36,299 nt of DNA from Acetobacter sp. DsW_063 (lineage in GTDB: Bacteria > Pseudomonadota > Alphaproteobacteria > Acetobacterales > Acetobacteraceae). A program made the position numbers and the translations under genes. The number at the start of each line of letters is the position of its first letter. Position 1 is the first letter of the stretch. The notes under the pieces are model-generated. The model was not told the origin of the DNA and made no database searches. It saw nothing but the letters and a program-made list of their open reading frames with translations. Of the stretch, positions 15,288 through 24,504 are shown one piece after another. The DNA lies in contig NZ_JOPL01000042.1 of the NCBI RefSeq assembly GCF_002153745.1, forward strand, positions 1 through 36,299, given 5' to 3'.

Positions 15288-17195
15288 TTACTCCGCGTCC
15301 GCGACCGTCTGGCCGGGTGGTATGCGGTGGTTGACCGGATCACGGGTCAGCGCGTCGGTCATTATGTCGCGCGCCAGCGGAGCGGCTGCGTCTGCGCCCG
15401 CGTTCCCGTGTTCGATCACCACCGAAACCGCATAGCGGGGCGCGTCAAAGGGCGCGAAGCAGATGAAAAGGGCGTGCGGCCGGTACTCCCAAGGCAGACT
15501 CGCCGAATTGAAGTGGCCGCTTTCGCGAAGCGCGCGAGAGACGCGCCGCACCTGCGCCGAGCCGGTCTTGCCCGCCATCTGCACGCCGGGAATGTCCAGC
15601 CGCGCCTTGGGCGCCGTGCCATGCGGCTCGTTCACAACAGCGAACATGCCGCCGCGCAGGGCGTCGAGAAACTTGGGATCCATGTCGAGTGCGGGCCAAT
15701 TCGTCGGTTCCGCTTTCGCGCCCACCGACCCGTTCACCGCTCGGACAAGATGCGGTTCAACGGCGCGTCCGGTGGCGATGCGCGAGGTATACGTGGCGAG
15801 CTGCAGCGGCGTGACCTGCACAAAGCCTTGTCCGATTCCGCTCACGACTGTGTCGCCGCCGTTCCAGTGATGGCCGTGACGTCTACGCCATTCGGGCGTC
15901 GGGATAAGCCCCTCGCGCTGGTGCGGCAATTCGATGCCCAGTTCCGTGCCCAGGCCAAACGCGTGCGCGGACTCGGCTATTTTTTCCATGCCGATACGGT
16001 GCGCGACTTCATAGAAATAAACGTCGCAAGAGAATTTCAGCGCCTGATGCAGGTCGAGCGACCCGTGGCCGTACTTCGCCCAGCAATGGAAGCGCGCGCC
16101 GCCCATGTCGAAGTGCCCCGGGCAGAAAAAGCGGTCAGTCGCGCTGATGGCCCCGGAGCTGAGCGCCGCCATGGCCACCGCCGGTTTGAACGTCGATCCG
16201 GGTGGGTAGACGCCCGCCACGGCCTTGTTGATCAGGGGCGTACGTTCATTGCTGGTCCATTCCGCCCATTGCGCGCGGCTGACGCCGCTGTCGAACAGGG
16301 AAGGATCGAAAGACGGGTTGCTGACCATGGCCACGACTTCGCCATTGCGGCAGTCCATGACCACAGCGGAAGCAACCTGGTCGCCAATGCGCCCCAGAAC
16401 CGCCTGCTGCAACCCGACGTCGAGCGACAGGGAGATCTGATCGCCCGGCGTGCCCTCGACGCGGTCGAGTTCCGCCATTACGCGCCCGACGGCGTTGACC
16501 TCCATTTGCACCGACCCGGATTCGCCTCGCAGGAGGTCGTCCTGACTCTGCTCGACGCCCGCCCGGCCCATGCGCATGCCGGGAAGCGCCAGCAGGGCGG
16601 ACTTCGCGACATCCTGTTCATTGGGCGGCGCCACGTAGCCAACGGTATGCGCCAGCAGAGATCCGTACGGATAGAACCGGGTCGTGCCGACGTCGATCAG
16701 TACGCCCGGCAATCCCGGCGAATTCAGCTCGATCCGCGCCATGTCGTCCCAGGACAGGAAGTCCCGCAGCATGACTGGCACGAACTTGCGCTTGTGACGC
16801 ATTTCGCGCGCGACGCGCGCGCGATCCCGTTCGTCAAGTGGAACAAGGGTCGAGAAACGGTCGATCGTGCCCTGCACGTCCGTAGTTTCTTCCGGCAGCA
16901 GCAGGGCACGCCAATTGGTCTTGTTGGCGGCGATCGCGACGCCATAACGATCGACGATCAGCCCGCGTGGCGGCGCAAGCAACCGCTTGCTGATACGATT
17001 GTTGTCGGCCAACTTCGCGAAATGATCGCCGTCGCGAATCTGTAAGTCATAGAGTCTGCGTCCGAGCACGCCGAGGGCTGCGGTCTGAGCAGCCATAAGC
17101 AGAAGCGCGCGGCGCGTGAAGACTCCGCTGCCCGGATCCTTCGGGTCGCGGATCGGCATGAGGCGCTTCGGTTCCTTGCGGCGGCGCAACTTCAT
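15288..17195 (-). CDS. mrdA: Penicillin-binding protein 2 (peptidoglycan D,D-transpeptidase)
   Basis: This 635-residue class B PBP is the elongasome transpeptidase that crosslinks new side-wall peptidoglycan. It has an N-terminal basic tail and one membrane anchor (about 29-45), and a dimerisation/pedestal region starting at RLLAPPRGLIVDRYG (71-85). The transpeptidase domain has S334-x-x-K337 (GSTFKP), S389-C-D391 and K543-T-G545. Length is within the usual range for PBP2. The start ATG lies 58 bp after mreD and rodA follows after 5 bp. The SxD in place of the more common SxN motif is shared by some PBP2 proteins and is not a sign of inactivity. Confidence 0.95.
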   Translation of the reverse strand: MKLRRRKEPKRLMPIRDPKDPGSGVFTRRALLLMAAQTAALGVLGRRLYDLQIRDGDHFAKLADNNRISKRLLAPPRGLIVDRYGVAIAANKTNWRALLLPEETTDVQGTIDRFSTLVPLDERDRARVAREMRHKRKFVPVMLRDFLSWDDMARIELNSPGLPGVLIDVGTTRFYPYGSLLAHTVGYVAPPNEQDVAKSALLALPGMRMGRAGVEQSQDDLLRGESGSVQMEVNAVGRVMAELDRVEGTPGDQISLSLDVGLQQAVLGRIGDQVASAVVMDCRNGEVVAMVSNPSFDPSLFDSGVSRAQWAEWTSNERTPLINKAVAGVYPPGSTFKPAVAMAALSSGAISATDRFFCPGHFDMGGARFHCWAKYGHGSLDLHQALKFSCDVYFYEVAHRIGMEKIAESAHAFGLGTELGIELPHQREGLIPTPEWRRRHGHHWNGGDTVVSGIGQGFVQVTPLQLATYTSRIATGRAVEPHLVRAVNGSVGAKAEPTNWPALDMDPKFLDALRGGMFAVVNEPHGTAPKARLDIPGVQMAGKTGSAQVRRVSRALRESGHFNSASLPWEYRPHALFICFAPFDAPRYAVSVVIEHGNAGADAAAPLARDIMTDALTRDPVNHRIPPGQTVADAE

Positions 17196-17253
17196 ACGGT
17201 GCGCCTCCCTGTCGCGTGGATCGCATGGCGCAAAACTGTGTCTTCACCAGTTG

Positions 17254-17823
17254 TCATGCGTGCGGATCCGGATGCGATAATAGCCGATGCGCGCGCGAAC
17301 TTAACGCCGACAACGGGGGATAGACGCCGACGGCAAGCATGGTCTCGAAGATTGCGGGTGCGGAAGGCATTGGCTGGAGCGACAGCGTCGAAACCATAAG
17401 CCAGTCCAGACCACAGGCGAGCGCTGCCAACACTGCGAACACCAGCCAGATCACGAGAAAGCTGAGGCGCATCAGTCCGAAGCGAAGATGCGCCGCGACC
17501 CCGTGCAGCAACAGCAGCACGAACGCGTTCACGCCCGGAGGCGCGAAGCCGATAAGATCCATGAAAAGGCCGAGCAGCAGGACCATAGGCGCGGGCATCG
17601 CGTCCGGACGCCAGACCGACCAGAAAAATACCAGCGACATGACGACGCCAGGCAGAAGCGCAGTTGCGCCCGGCAAGCCGGTAGGCGCGGAGAGCAGCGC
17701 GATCAGGACTGCCGTGACGCCGCCGGGAGCCATTCGGGCGGCGAATCTGTCGAGACGTAGCGCGAGAGAGGGGCGCGCGCGCAACCCTTGCTGACGCTGT
17801 TGCGGGGGATCGGAGGCCATCAC
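17254..17823 (-). CDS. mreD: Rod shape-determining protein MreD
   Basis: This 189-residue integral membrane protein has about five hydrophobic segments and MreD-like features: the RPDAMPAPMVLLLGLFMDLIGFAPPGVNAFVLLLLHG core is diagnostic. MreD joins MreC and the RodA-PBP2 pair in the elongasome at the inner membrane. The first ATG at 17823 (followed directly by a second one) has GAGGGA eight bases upstream, a site located at the end of mreC, 9 bp away. A longer frame on the same strand in another register is a shadow. MreD is poorly conserved in sequence, so the call rests on topology, motif and operon position together. Confidence 0.9.
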   Translation of the reverse strand: MMASDPPQQRQQGLRARPSLALRLDRFAARMAPGGVTAVLIALLSAPTGLPGATALLPGVVMSLVFFWSVWRPDAMPAPMVLLLGLFMDLIGFAPPGVNAFVLLLLHGVAAHLRFGLMRLSFLVIWLVFAVLAALACGLDWLMVSTLSLQPMPSAPAIFETMLAVGVYPPLSALSSRAHRLLSHPDPHA

Positions 17824-17832
17824 AGCGATCCC

Positions 17833-19026
17833 TCATCCGCGTTCCGTAAATGGCGGCGGATAGGCCGGAATCGGATTTTGCACCCTCTTGCGGCCTGAAA
17901 GAGATGGATCCGCAGCTGGTGCGCCAGGAACCTGAGCCCCCGGATTCACTTCCTGCCGTGCGGGCGCCATGCCGCCGCCATCCTGCGGTTCGTCCGCATC
18001 GTCGGCCTGGTTGCTCTCCTTTGGAGTCGACTTTTCATCTCGCTCATGCTGCGGCCGAATGCCAATGACGCCGCCAAGGGTGGCCCCGCTTAATGTGGTT
18101 CCGTCGCCAGCATCGCCATCCCGAGGGCCCGTACCGGGGAGGGCGCCGTTCGGACCGGCGCCGGCATGCAAGGGAGCGAGCGGCACCCTCCCGGGCGCGT
18201 CGGGCGCGTCGATAGAGGCGACTTCGAAGTCGAAAACACGCAGGATGCTGAGGTGATCCAGCCGCGCGTAAGGCGTGACCACCGGTTGACCTGGCCGGGC
18301 ATAGTGGACGACGCCAATGGGCAGGCCCGCAGGCAACAGATTGGCCTGTCCGCTGGTGACGACTCGCTCGCCTTCAATCGGGTGGTTGTCCTGAGCGTAA
18401 TACATCAATCGCGGCGATGAAGAGTTGTCCCCCGTCATTATAGCGGAGCCGTGGCTGGCTTCCAGCGTGACGGGAATGCGACTCGACAGGTCGTTAATCA
18501 GAAGAATGCGCGCCGATCGTTGGCCGGTTTCGGTGACGCGTCCCGCAAATCCGTCCGCCGCAAGCGCTACGTTGCCAACATGCACGCCGTTCTGAGGCCC
18601 TGCGCCAATCAGCACGGCATGGGAGTACAGCCCGCCCGCGTCAGCGATAACGCGGCCGGTGACAAAGGAAGGGACCGGGTCGGGCATCCAGCGCAAGTTG
18701 CTCTTTAACGTCTGATTTTCCTGGGTCAGCGATACCGCGACGTCATACCATCCCCGAAGAGTCTCGTTCTCTGCGCGCAGACTGGCGTTTTCCTCCGCCA
18801 GATGGCTGATGCCCCGCACTTCAGAGACCGCCGCCGCGACCCGTTCGCCCGGTTCAGCGACCAGTGACCAGATCGGCGACAGCACGTCCGCGACCAGCAT
18901 GCGAGCCGCGTGCGTGAGGCTGCGGTCCGCCTGACCCAGCAAGATGACCCCGATCGCAATAAGCAGCATGAACGGCAGGAGAAGCTTGTCGAGCGCCTGG
19001 CGAGCCTGAATGGAGACGGGAATCAT
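17833..19026 (-). CDS. mreC: Rod shape-determining protein MreC
   Basis: This 397-residue protein has a single N-terminal membrane anchor (about 15-32), a coiled coil rich in E, N and L (about 72-110, AEENASLRAENETL), and the two-barrel periplasmic domain: VTGRVIADAGGLYSHAVLIGAG, VALAADGFAGRVTETG, RVVTSGQANLLPAGLPIGVV. MreC scaffolds the elongasome in the periplasm and activates PBP2. The C-terminal 120 or so residues (from about 277) form a long low-complexity, Gly/Pro/Ala/Asp-rich tail not needed for the fold, probably disordered. The start ATG overlaps the stop of a small upstream ORF by four bases, which suggests coupled translation. Confidence 0.93.
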   Translation of the reverse strand: MIPVSIQARQALDKLLLPFMLLIAIGVILLGQADRSLTHAARMLVADVLSPIWSLVAEPGERVAAAVSEVRGISHLAEENASLRAENETLRGWYDVAVSLTQENQTLKSNLRWMPDPVPSFVTGRVIADAGGLYSHAVLIGAGPQNGVHVGNVALAADGFAGRVTETGQRSARILLINDLSSRIPVTLEASHGSAIMTGDNSSSPRLMYYAQDNHPIEGERVVTSGQANLLPAGLPIGVVHYARPGQPVVTPYARLDHLSILRVFDFEVASIDAPDAPGRVPLAPLHAGAGPNGALPGTGPRDGDAGDGTTLSGATLGGVIGIRPQHERDEKSTPKESNQADDADEPQDGGGMAPARQEVNPGAQVPGAPAADPSLSGRKRVQNPIPAYPPPFTERG

Positions 19027-19199
19027 GGCGCCGGGCGCTCCTCCGCCCAGAAGTTACGGGCGGCGAGCGCTGTTTCGGAAATCAGGCGGAGGAGGTTCAG
19101 CGTCGTCTCCATCGTCCCAGGGCGCCAGCCCAGCCTCATTGCATCGTCCTCACGCCTGTGGGTGAAGATTTCATGCAGCCTCCCTGTATTCGCGTTCAT
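19023..19199 (-). CDS. Possible small ORF between mreB and mreC
   Basis: This 58-codon frame from ATG 19199 ends in a TGA that overlaps the mreC ATG (ATGA), the usual geometry of translational coupling. About 78% of codons end in G or C, and more (about 84%) in the 38 codons after an internal ATG at 19139, in line with the coding genes around it. The peptide has a basic middle and a helix-like tail, ETTLNLLRLISETALAARN. I do not recognise it. The first ATG has no clear ribosome site; the internal one has GAGG eight to ten bases upstream. It could be a real elongasome accessory peptide or only a coupling leader. The 247-bp mreB-mreC gap it fills is unusually long for this operon. Confidence 0.42.
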   Translation of the reverse strand: MNANTGRLHEIFTHRREDDAMRLGWRPGTMETTLNLLRLISETALAARNFWAEERPAP

Positions 19200-19273
19200 G
19201 TCGACTGTGTCGAAGTCGCGAAGCAGAGCGCCATACTGACAGGTAGACGCCGAGGATGCATGACTATTTTTCG

Positions 19274-20320
<1,047 letters not shown>

Positions 20321-20769
20321 TCACAACTCCTGGCCAGCGTGACGAGCGCGCAAGATTTAAGGCGCGCAAAAACAGCGCGTTTCGATCGCATGGCCCTGCC
20401 GGACGCAGCGATTGATCATTCGGTCCGGTCCGCAGGGGTGGTCCGAGGGCTTAGCGACGCAGCCTCCGGGCCGCAAGGGCCTAAGGAGAGAATCGCGCGT
20501 AGGAGAGATAATTCGTGAGCGCCCGCCACATTTCGGCCATCAGCCCGCCTTGAGGCGGCGCGGATCGAGGGTGATTCTTCTCGCCGGAACCGGAGTTGTG
20601 TGGCCGGACAGCATTCGTGGCGTCGTGAAGTCGCCACCAGAGAACCGTGGACTTCGGAAACCGTTTCTATGCGTGCCGGATACATAGCTCCGTAATGACG
20701 CCAACCTTCGAGGTTCTTTATGAGGTCATTGAAATGGCGGGGTCAGTTCTAAATAAAAAGAGAGATTAC
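20321..20769. other. Divergent intergenic region between mreB and the lipoprotein genes
   Basis: This 449-bp region must hold the promoter of the minus-strand mre operon and that of the plus-strand lipoproteins. No strong -35/-10 pair stands out. Two TTGCGCGC-like copies flank a short AT-rich core near 20345-20372, just upstream of mreB, and an AT-rich segment (20740-20765) precedes the first lipoprotein. Short frames here have no recognisable product. Confidence 0.4.
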
Positions 20770-21075
20770 ATGATGATTACGAACAAAACAGAAACGTCAT
20801 CCGGATCGAAATTTGGGCGCCACTTGCGCCCGCTGCTCGCGGTCGGCCTGGTCTTCACCGCGCTTCTGGCAGGTTGCGGCGATCCGTACGATCCGGGCGC
20901 CCGCGCAGGGTCCGGAGCGCTTATCGGAGCTGGCGGCGGGGCCGCGATCGGTGCGATTGCGGGCGGCGGCCGTGGGGCTGCTATTGGCGCGCTGGCTGGT
21001 GGCGCCGTGGGCGCGGCTGGCGGCGCTGCGACGACGCCGAGCCGACCGAACTCGAACTATCGCAACGGGTACTGA
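20770..21075 (+). CDS. Glycine-zipper lipoprotein, first of a tandem pair
   Basis: From the ATG at 20770 this is a 101-residue lipoprotein. A signal peptide (about 17-35) ends in the lipobox LLAGC, giving acylated C36; the next residue is Gly, not Asp, so outer-membrane sorting is likely. Residues 47-86 are a glycine-zipper region (AAIGAIAGGGRGAAIGALAGG) able to form paired helices in a membrane, as in the Rickettsia 17-kDa antigen/YMGG-like families. A short polar tail follows. The ribosome site AGAGAG lies close upstream. A close paralogue follows 207 bp downstream. The family is linked to envelope integrity, but no specific role can be assigned. Confidence 0.8.
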   Translation: MMITNKTETSSGSKFGRHLRPLLAVGLVFTALLAGCGDPYDPGARAGSGALIGAGGGAAIGAIAGGGRGAAIGALAGGAVGAAGGAATTPSRPNSNYRNGY

Positions 21076-21282
21076 TCCACATTTAGTATAAGGTAACCTC
21101 GGCTCCATCCACGCGCCCTGTCAGGCTTGATCCGATATGGGTTTTGGTGGAGTCGAGCAAAACGGCGGTCCCGTATGTCGATTTGTAAGAGATGCGGTCC
21201 GTGGCGCCGGAGCGACTGGTCGCTGCTTTCCGGACGATGGGGCGGCCAGACGTTTTTCTCGATCTCATTCAGGTGATTGATC

Positions 21283-21699
21283 ATGAAGTTACTGCAAAAT
21301 GCATCGCTGATTGGAGGGATCGGGCTGATCACGTTGCTCGCGGGCTGCACCGATCCGTACAATCCGGGACAGCGGGCCCTCGGCGGCGGGCTGCTTGGCG
21401 GCGGCGCGGGCGCCGCGATCGGAGCGCTGGCTGGCGGAGGGCGGGGCGCCGCCATAGGGGCGCTGGCTGGCGGCGTTCTTGGCGCTGGAACGGGCGCGTT
21501 GACGACGCCTGCACGTGCTTCCGGCTATCGCGGCTATCCGCAGTCTCAACCGGGCTATTACCAGCCCAATCAGCAATATGGCTCATCTCCTCAGCAACAG
21601 GGCGGCTATCCTCAAGGTTACGGAGGGTATGGCTACCCTCAAGGATATTCGAATGCTGGTTATCCATCCGGCTACCAGAGTTACGGCGGCGGATACTGA
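21283..21699 (+). CDS. Glycine-zipper lipoprotein with Tyr/Gln/Gly-rich tail
   Basis: From the ATG at 21283 (AGGTG seven bases upstream) this is a 138-residue lipoprotein with lipobox LLAGC and acylated C22, followed by the same CxDPYxPGxRA segment and glycine zipper as its upstream paralogue, so the pair arose by duplication. It differs by a tail of about 55 residues made of imperfect Gly-Tyr-Pro-Gln repeats (GYPQ, GYGGYGYPQGY and similar), probably disordered and surface-exposed or peptidoglycan-facing. A TTG two codons upstream is a less likely start. Its role is unknown beyond a probable structural function in the outer membrane. Confidence 0.8.
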   Translation: MKLLQNASLIGGIGLITLLAGCTDPYNPGQRALGGGLLGGGAGAAIGALAGGGRGAAIGALAGGVLGAGTGALTTPARASGYRGYPQSQPGYYQPNQQYGSSPQQQGGYPQGYGGYGYPQGYSNAGYPSGYQSYGGGY

Positions 21700-21861
21700 C
21701 GTTGCTTTAAACTGGTTGACGTCGGACGAGAGCCGAGGAGAACCGACGCCGCAGGAGGCTGCGTCACGGCGTGATTGCTTCTGCTCCGCTTTTCCGCTAC
21801 ACGACCCGCCTCGCGTCGGCACCCCTGGAGGCTGGCGTGTTTTCGTATTCGGGAGCTTAAA

Positions 21862-22461
21862 GTGGCTAAATTGACGACAATCGAGGCTTCGACGCGCGCG
21901 GAGGCTGGTAAGGGGGCGGCGCGCGCGACGAGGCGCGCCGGGCTGGTGCCCGCCGTTGTGTATGGCGCGAAGAAAGAGGCGACACTTATCGCCATCGATC
22001 CGCGCATCATCATGCGCGAGCTGAACAAGGCTGGCTGGCGTTCGCGTCTGTATGAAATCAAGGCCGGGGATGTGACGGAGCGCGGGCTTATGCGCGACAT
22101 CCAGTTCCACCCGGTCACCGACGCGCCGCTGCATGTGGACTTCCAGCGTCTCGCCGCTGGCGAGAAGGTGCATGTGGAAGTGGTCGTGCACATCACGGGC
22201 GAAGACAAGGCTCCGGGCGTGAAGCGCGGCGGCGTGCTGAACGTCGTGCGTCACACGGTCGAAGTCTACGCCGATCCGGAGAACATCCCGGAGGCGTTCA
22301 CCGTCGACATCTCGGCGCTGGACATCCACGACAACGTGCGCTGGGACGATCTGAAGGGCACGGAAGGCGTCACGCCGGTTCTGCAGTTGCCGAACTTTGT
22401 CATTGCGACCGTCGCTCCGCCAACGGTTGACGCGGAAGAGTCTGCGGCCGCCGAGGCCTGA
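21862..22461 (+). CDS. rplY: 50S ribosomal protein L25 (bL25, CTC form)
   Basis: bL25 binds 5S rRNA on the large subunit. This 199-residue long (general-stress, CTC-type) form has the N-terminal L25 domain (about 1-95: [13 protein letters not shown], then a beta-barrel) and the C-terminal TL5/CTC beta domain ([26 protein letters not shown]). The start is GTG 21862, with GGGAG six bases upstream; a longer frame upstream lacks similarity. An acidic/alanine-rich tail is usual. It precedes pth and ychF, the common alphaproteobacterial order. A strong hairpin follows the stop. Confidence 0.95.
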   Translation: MAKLTTIEASTRAEAGKGAARATRRAGLVPAVVYGAKKEATLIAIDPRIIMRELNKAGWRSRLYEIKAGDVTERGLMRDIQFHPVTDAPLHVDFQRLAAGEKVHVEVVVHITGEDKAPGVKRGGVLNVVRHTVEVYADPENIPEAFTVDISALDIHDNVRWDDLKGTEGVTPVLQLPNFVIATVAPPTVDAEESAAAEA

Positions 22462-22468
22462 GCGAAGA

Positions 22469-22522
22469 TCTGAGGCAGGTTGCGACTGGGTCACCGGCCG
22501 CAACCGCTTCAGATTGTTGTTG
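22469..22522 (+). terminator. Probable terminator after rplY
   Basis: Arms TCTGAGGCAGGTTGCG and CGCAACCGCTTCAGA pair over about 15 bp with one bulge and one wobble, and are followed by TTGTTGTTG. This would separate rplY from pth or reduce read-through. Confidence 0.5.
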
Positions 22523-22628
22523 CAAGAGCGCTTTTGCACGGTCGCGCTACTAAAGTCGATCGTGCTTCGCTCCAGGGAGGCCCGCGGACCACAGGCGGCT
22601 CGCCGCCTCCGGTTTCGGGACAAAAAAC

Positions 22629-23318
22629 ATGCTGCCGGCGATTCAGCTCTGGGTAGGACTCGGCAACCCCGAACCGTCCATGAGCCGCCAACGCCATAAC
22701 ATCGGCTTTATGGCCGTCGACGAGATCGCCTCGCGCTTCGGGTTCTCCCCGTGGCGGAAGCGGTTTCGTGGCGAAGTCGCGGAGGGTCGCGTAGGCGACG
22801 CCAAAGTGCTGTTGCTCAAGCCGATGACCTATATGAACGCATCGGGCGACAGCGTGCGGGAAGCCGCCACGTTTTATAAGATCTCTCCTGACGCGATATC
22901 CGTTTTTCATGATGAACTTGATCTCGCGCCGGGCAAGGTGCGTGTGAAGCGTGGCGGCGGCGCGGCGGGGCACAACGGCCTGCGTTCGACCGACCGACAG
23001 CTTGGCGCGCCCGATTACTGGCGCGTACGTCTTGGAATAGGTCACCCCGGTTCAAGGGAGCGTGTTCACGGCTGGGTGCTTGGCGATTTCGCGAAAGCCG
23101 AGCAGCCTGCGCTTGCGACGCTTCTCGAGGCTGTGGCGAACGCCGCGCCGCTTCTGGCAGGGGGCGAGCCGGAGCAGTTCATGACAAAGGTCGCGTTGCT
23201 GACTGGCGGCAAAACTGACGATCCGGCGGAGTCCGGTAAGACGAAACAAGGCACGATGAATCAGGGCAAGGCGGAACCCGGGCAAGACCGGGCGCGCAAG
23301 ACAGGGATGAGGGACTGA
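22629..23318 (+). CDS. pth: Peptidyl-tRNA hydrolase
   Basis: Pth frees tRNA from peptidyl-tRNA dropped by stalled ribosomes. The 229-residue protein has the opening VGLGNP motif, catalytic H23 (QRHNIGF), N70 (TYMNASG), D95 (FHDELDL) and N116 ([12 protein letters not shown]). The glycine normally following GNP is replaced by Glu (GNPEP), a minor variation. The C-terminal 35 or so residues are an unstructured polar extension common in alphaproteobacteria. The gene ends in TGATG, so its stop overlaps the ychF ATG by one base, and the pair is translationally coupled. Confidence 0.95.
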   Translation: MLPAIQLWVGLGNPEPSMSRQRHNIGFMAVDEIASRFGFSPWRKRFRGEVAEGRVGDAKVLLLKPMTYMNASGDSVREAATFYKISPDAISVFHDELDLAPGKVRVKRGGGAAGHNGLRSTDRQLGAPDYWRVRLGIGHPGSRERVHGWVLGDFAKAEQPALATLLEAVANAAPLLAGGEPEQFMTKVALLTGGKTDDPAESGKTKQGTMNQGKAEPGQDRARKTGMRD

Positions 23319-24412
23319 TGGGCTTCAACTGCGGTATCGTCGGGCTGCCCAATGTCGGCAAGTCCACGCTTTTCAATGCTTTGACGGCGACGGCGTCAGC
23401 TCAGGCGGCAAATTATCCGTTTTGCACGATCGAACCCAATGTTGGTCGCGTCGCAGTGCCGGATCCACGTCTGGACGCGCTGGCGAAGATCGGCAAATCG
23501 CAGAAAATCCTGCCGACCAGTCTTGAGTTCGTCGACATCGCGGGTCTTGTGCGCGGCGCCTCGCGCGGTGAAGGCCTGGGCAACCAGTTCCTCGCCAATA
23601 TTCGTGAAGTCGACGCGATCATTCACGTTCTGCGTTGCTTCGAGGATGATGACGTGACGCACGTGGAGGGCGGAGTCGATCCGGTCCGCGACGCTGAGAT
23701 CATCGAAACCGAACTGATGCTGGCGGACCTCGACTCGCTGGAGAAGCGTATTGTCGCCCTGCAAAAGAAGGCGCGCGGTAACGATCGGGAGGCTCAGGCG
23801 CAGGTCGCGCTGATGGAGCCGATGATCGAGGTTCTGCGCGAAGGTCGCCCTGCGCGAACGGCGATCCCGGCGGGGCAGGAGGCGGCTGCGTCGCGACTGC
23901 AGCTGATGACCACCAAGCCCGTGCTTTATGTCTGCAACGTCGAGGAAGCGTCGGCCGCGACGGGTAACGCGTTTTCCGCTGCGGTGCAGGCGCGCGCGGC
24001 AGCCGAGGGCGCTGCCTGCGTGATCGTCTCCGCCGCAATCGAGGCGGAGGTCAGTCAGCTCGGAGAGGAAGACCGCAAGGAGTTCCTCGATGGCCTCGGC
24101 CTGAGCGACAGCGGGCTCGACCGCGTGATCGCGGCGGGCTACGGCCTGCTCGGCCTTCGTACGTATTTTACGGTCGGCCCCAAGGAAACGAGGGCCTGGA
24201 CAATCACCGCTGGCACGAAGGCTCCGCAGGCGGCCGCCGTCATCCATAACGATTTCGAGCGCGGCTTCATTGCGTGCGAGACAGTGGCCTATGACGACTA
24301 TGTGAAATACAACGGTGAGGCAGGGGCCAAGGAAGCGGGCAAGATGCGCATCGAAGGCCGCGACTATGTGGTTCAGGACGGAGACGTGCTGCTGTTCCGC
24401 TTCAACGTTTAA
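23318..24412 (+). CDS. ychF: Redox-regulated ATPase YchF (OLA1 family)
   Basis: YchF is a translation-linked P-loop NTPase that prefers ATP over GTP and associates with ribosomes. This 364-residue protein has the G1 loop GLPNVGKST (9-17), the [13 protein letters not shown] switch region, [20 protein letters not shown] (G3 region), a central helical insertion and a C-terminal TGS domain beginning at [14 protein letters not shown]. Length matches the family. The ATG overlaps the pth stop by one base. Nothing unusual is seen. Confidence 0.96.
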   Translation: MGFNCGIVGLPNVGKSTLFNALTATASAQAANYPFCTIEPNVGRVAVPDPRLDALAKIGKSQKILPTSLEFVDIAGLVRGASRGEGLGNQFLANIREVDAIIHVLRCFEDDDVTHVEGGVDPVRDAEIIETELMLADLDSLEKRIVALQKKARGNDREAQAQVALMEPMIEVLREGRPARTAIPAGQEAAASRLQLMTTKPVLYVCNVEEASAATGNAFSAAVQARAAAEGAACVIVSAAIEAEVSQLGEEDRKEFLDGLGLSDSGLDRVIAAGYGLLGLRTYFTVGPKETRAWTITAGTKAPQAAAVIHNDFERGFIACETVAYDDYVKYNGEAGAKEAGKMRIEGRDYVVQDGDVLLFRFNV

Positions 24413-24504
24413 GAGTTTGTCGAACGCGCCCCCTGTCACCGGGTGCGCATTGAAGATGTGGACGCGATGTGCGCCAAAAGTCAGGGAAGGATGGGGTTAC
24501 CGGG

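Noticed and set aside
17192-17836. Longer frame covering mreD in another register
   Set aside because: Arginine/alanine-rich shadow; the MreD membrane protein is clearly encoded in the 17254-17823 frame.
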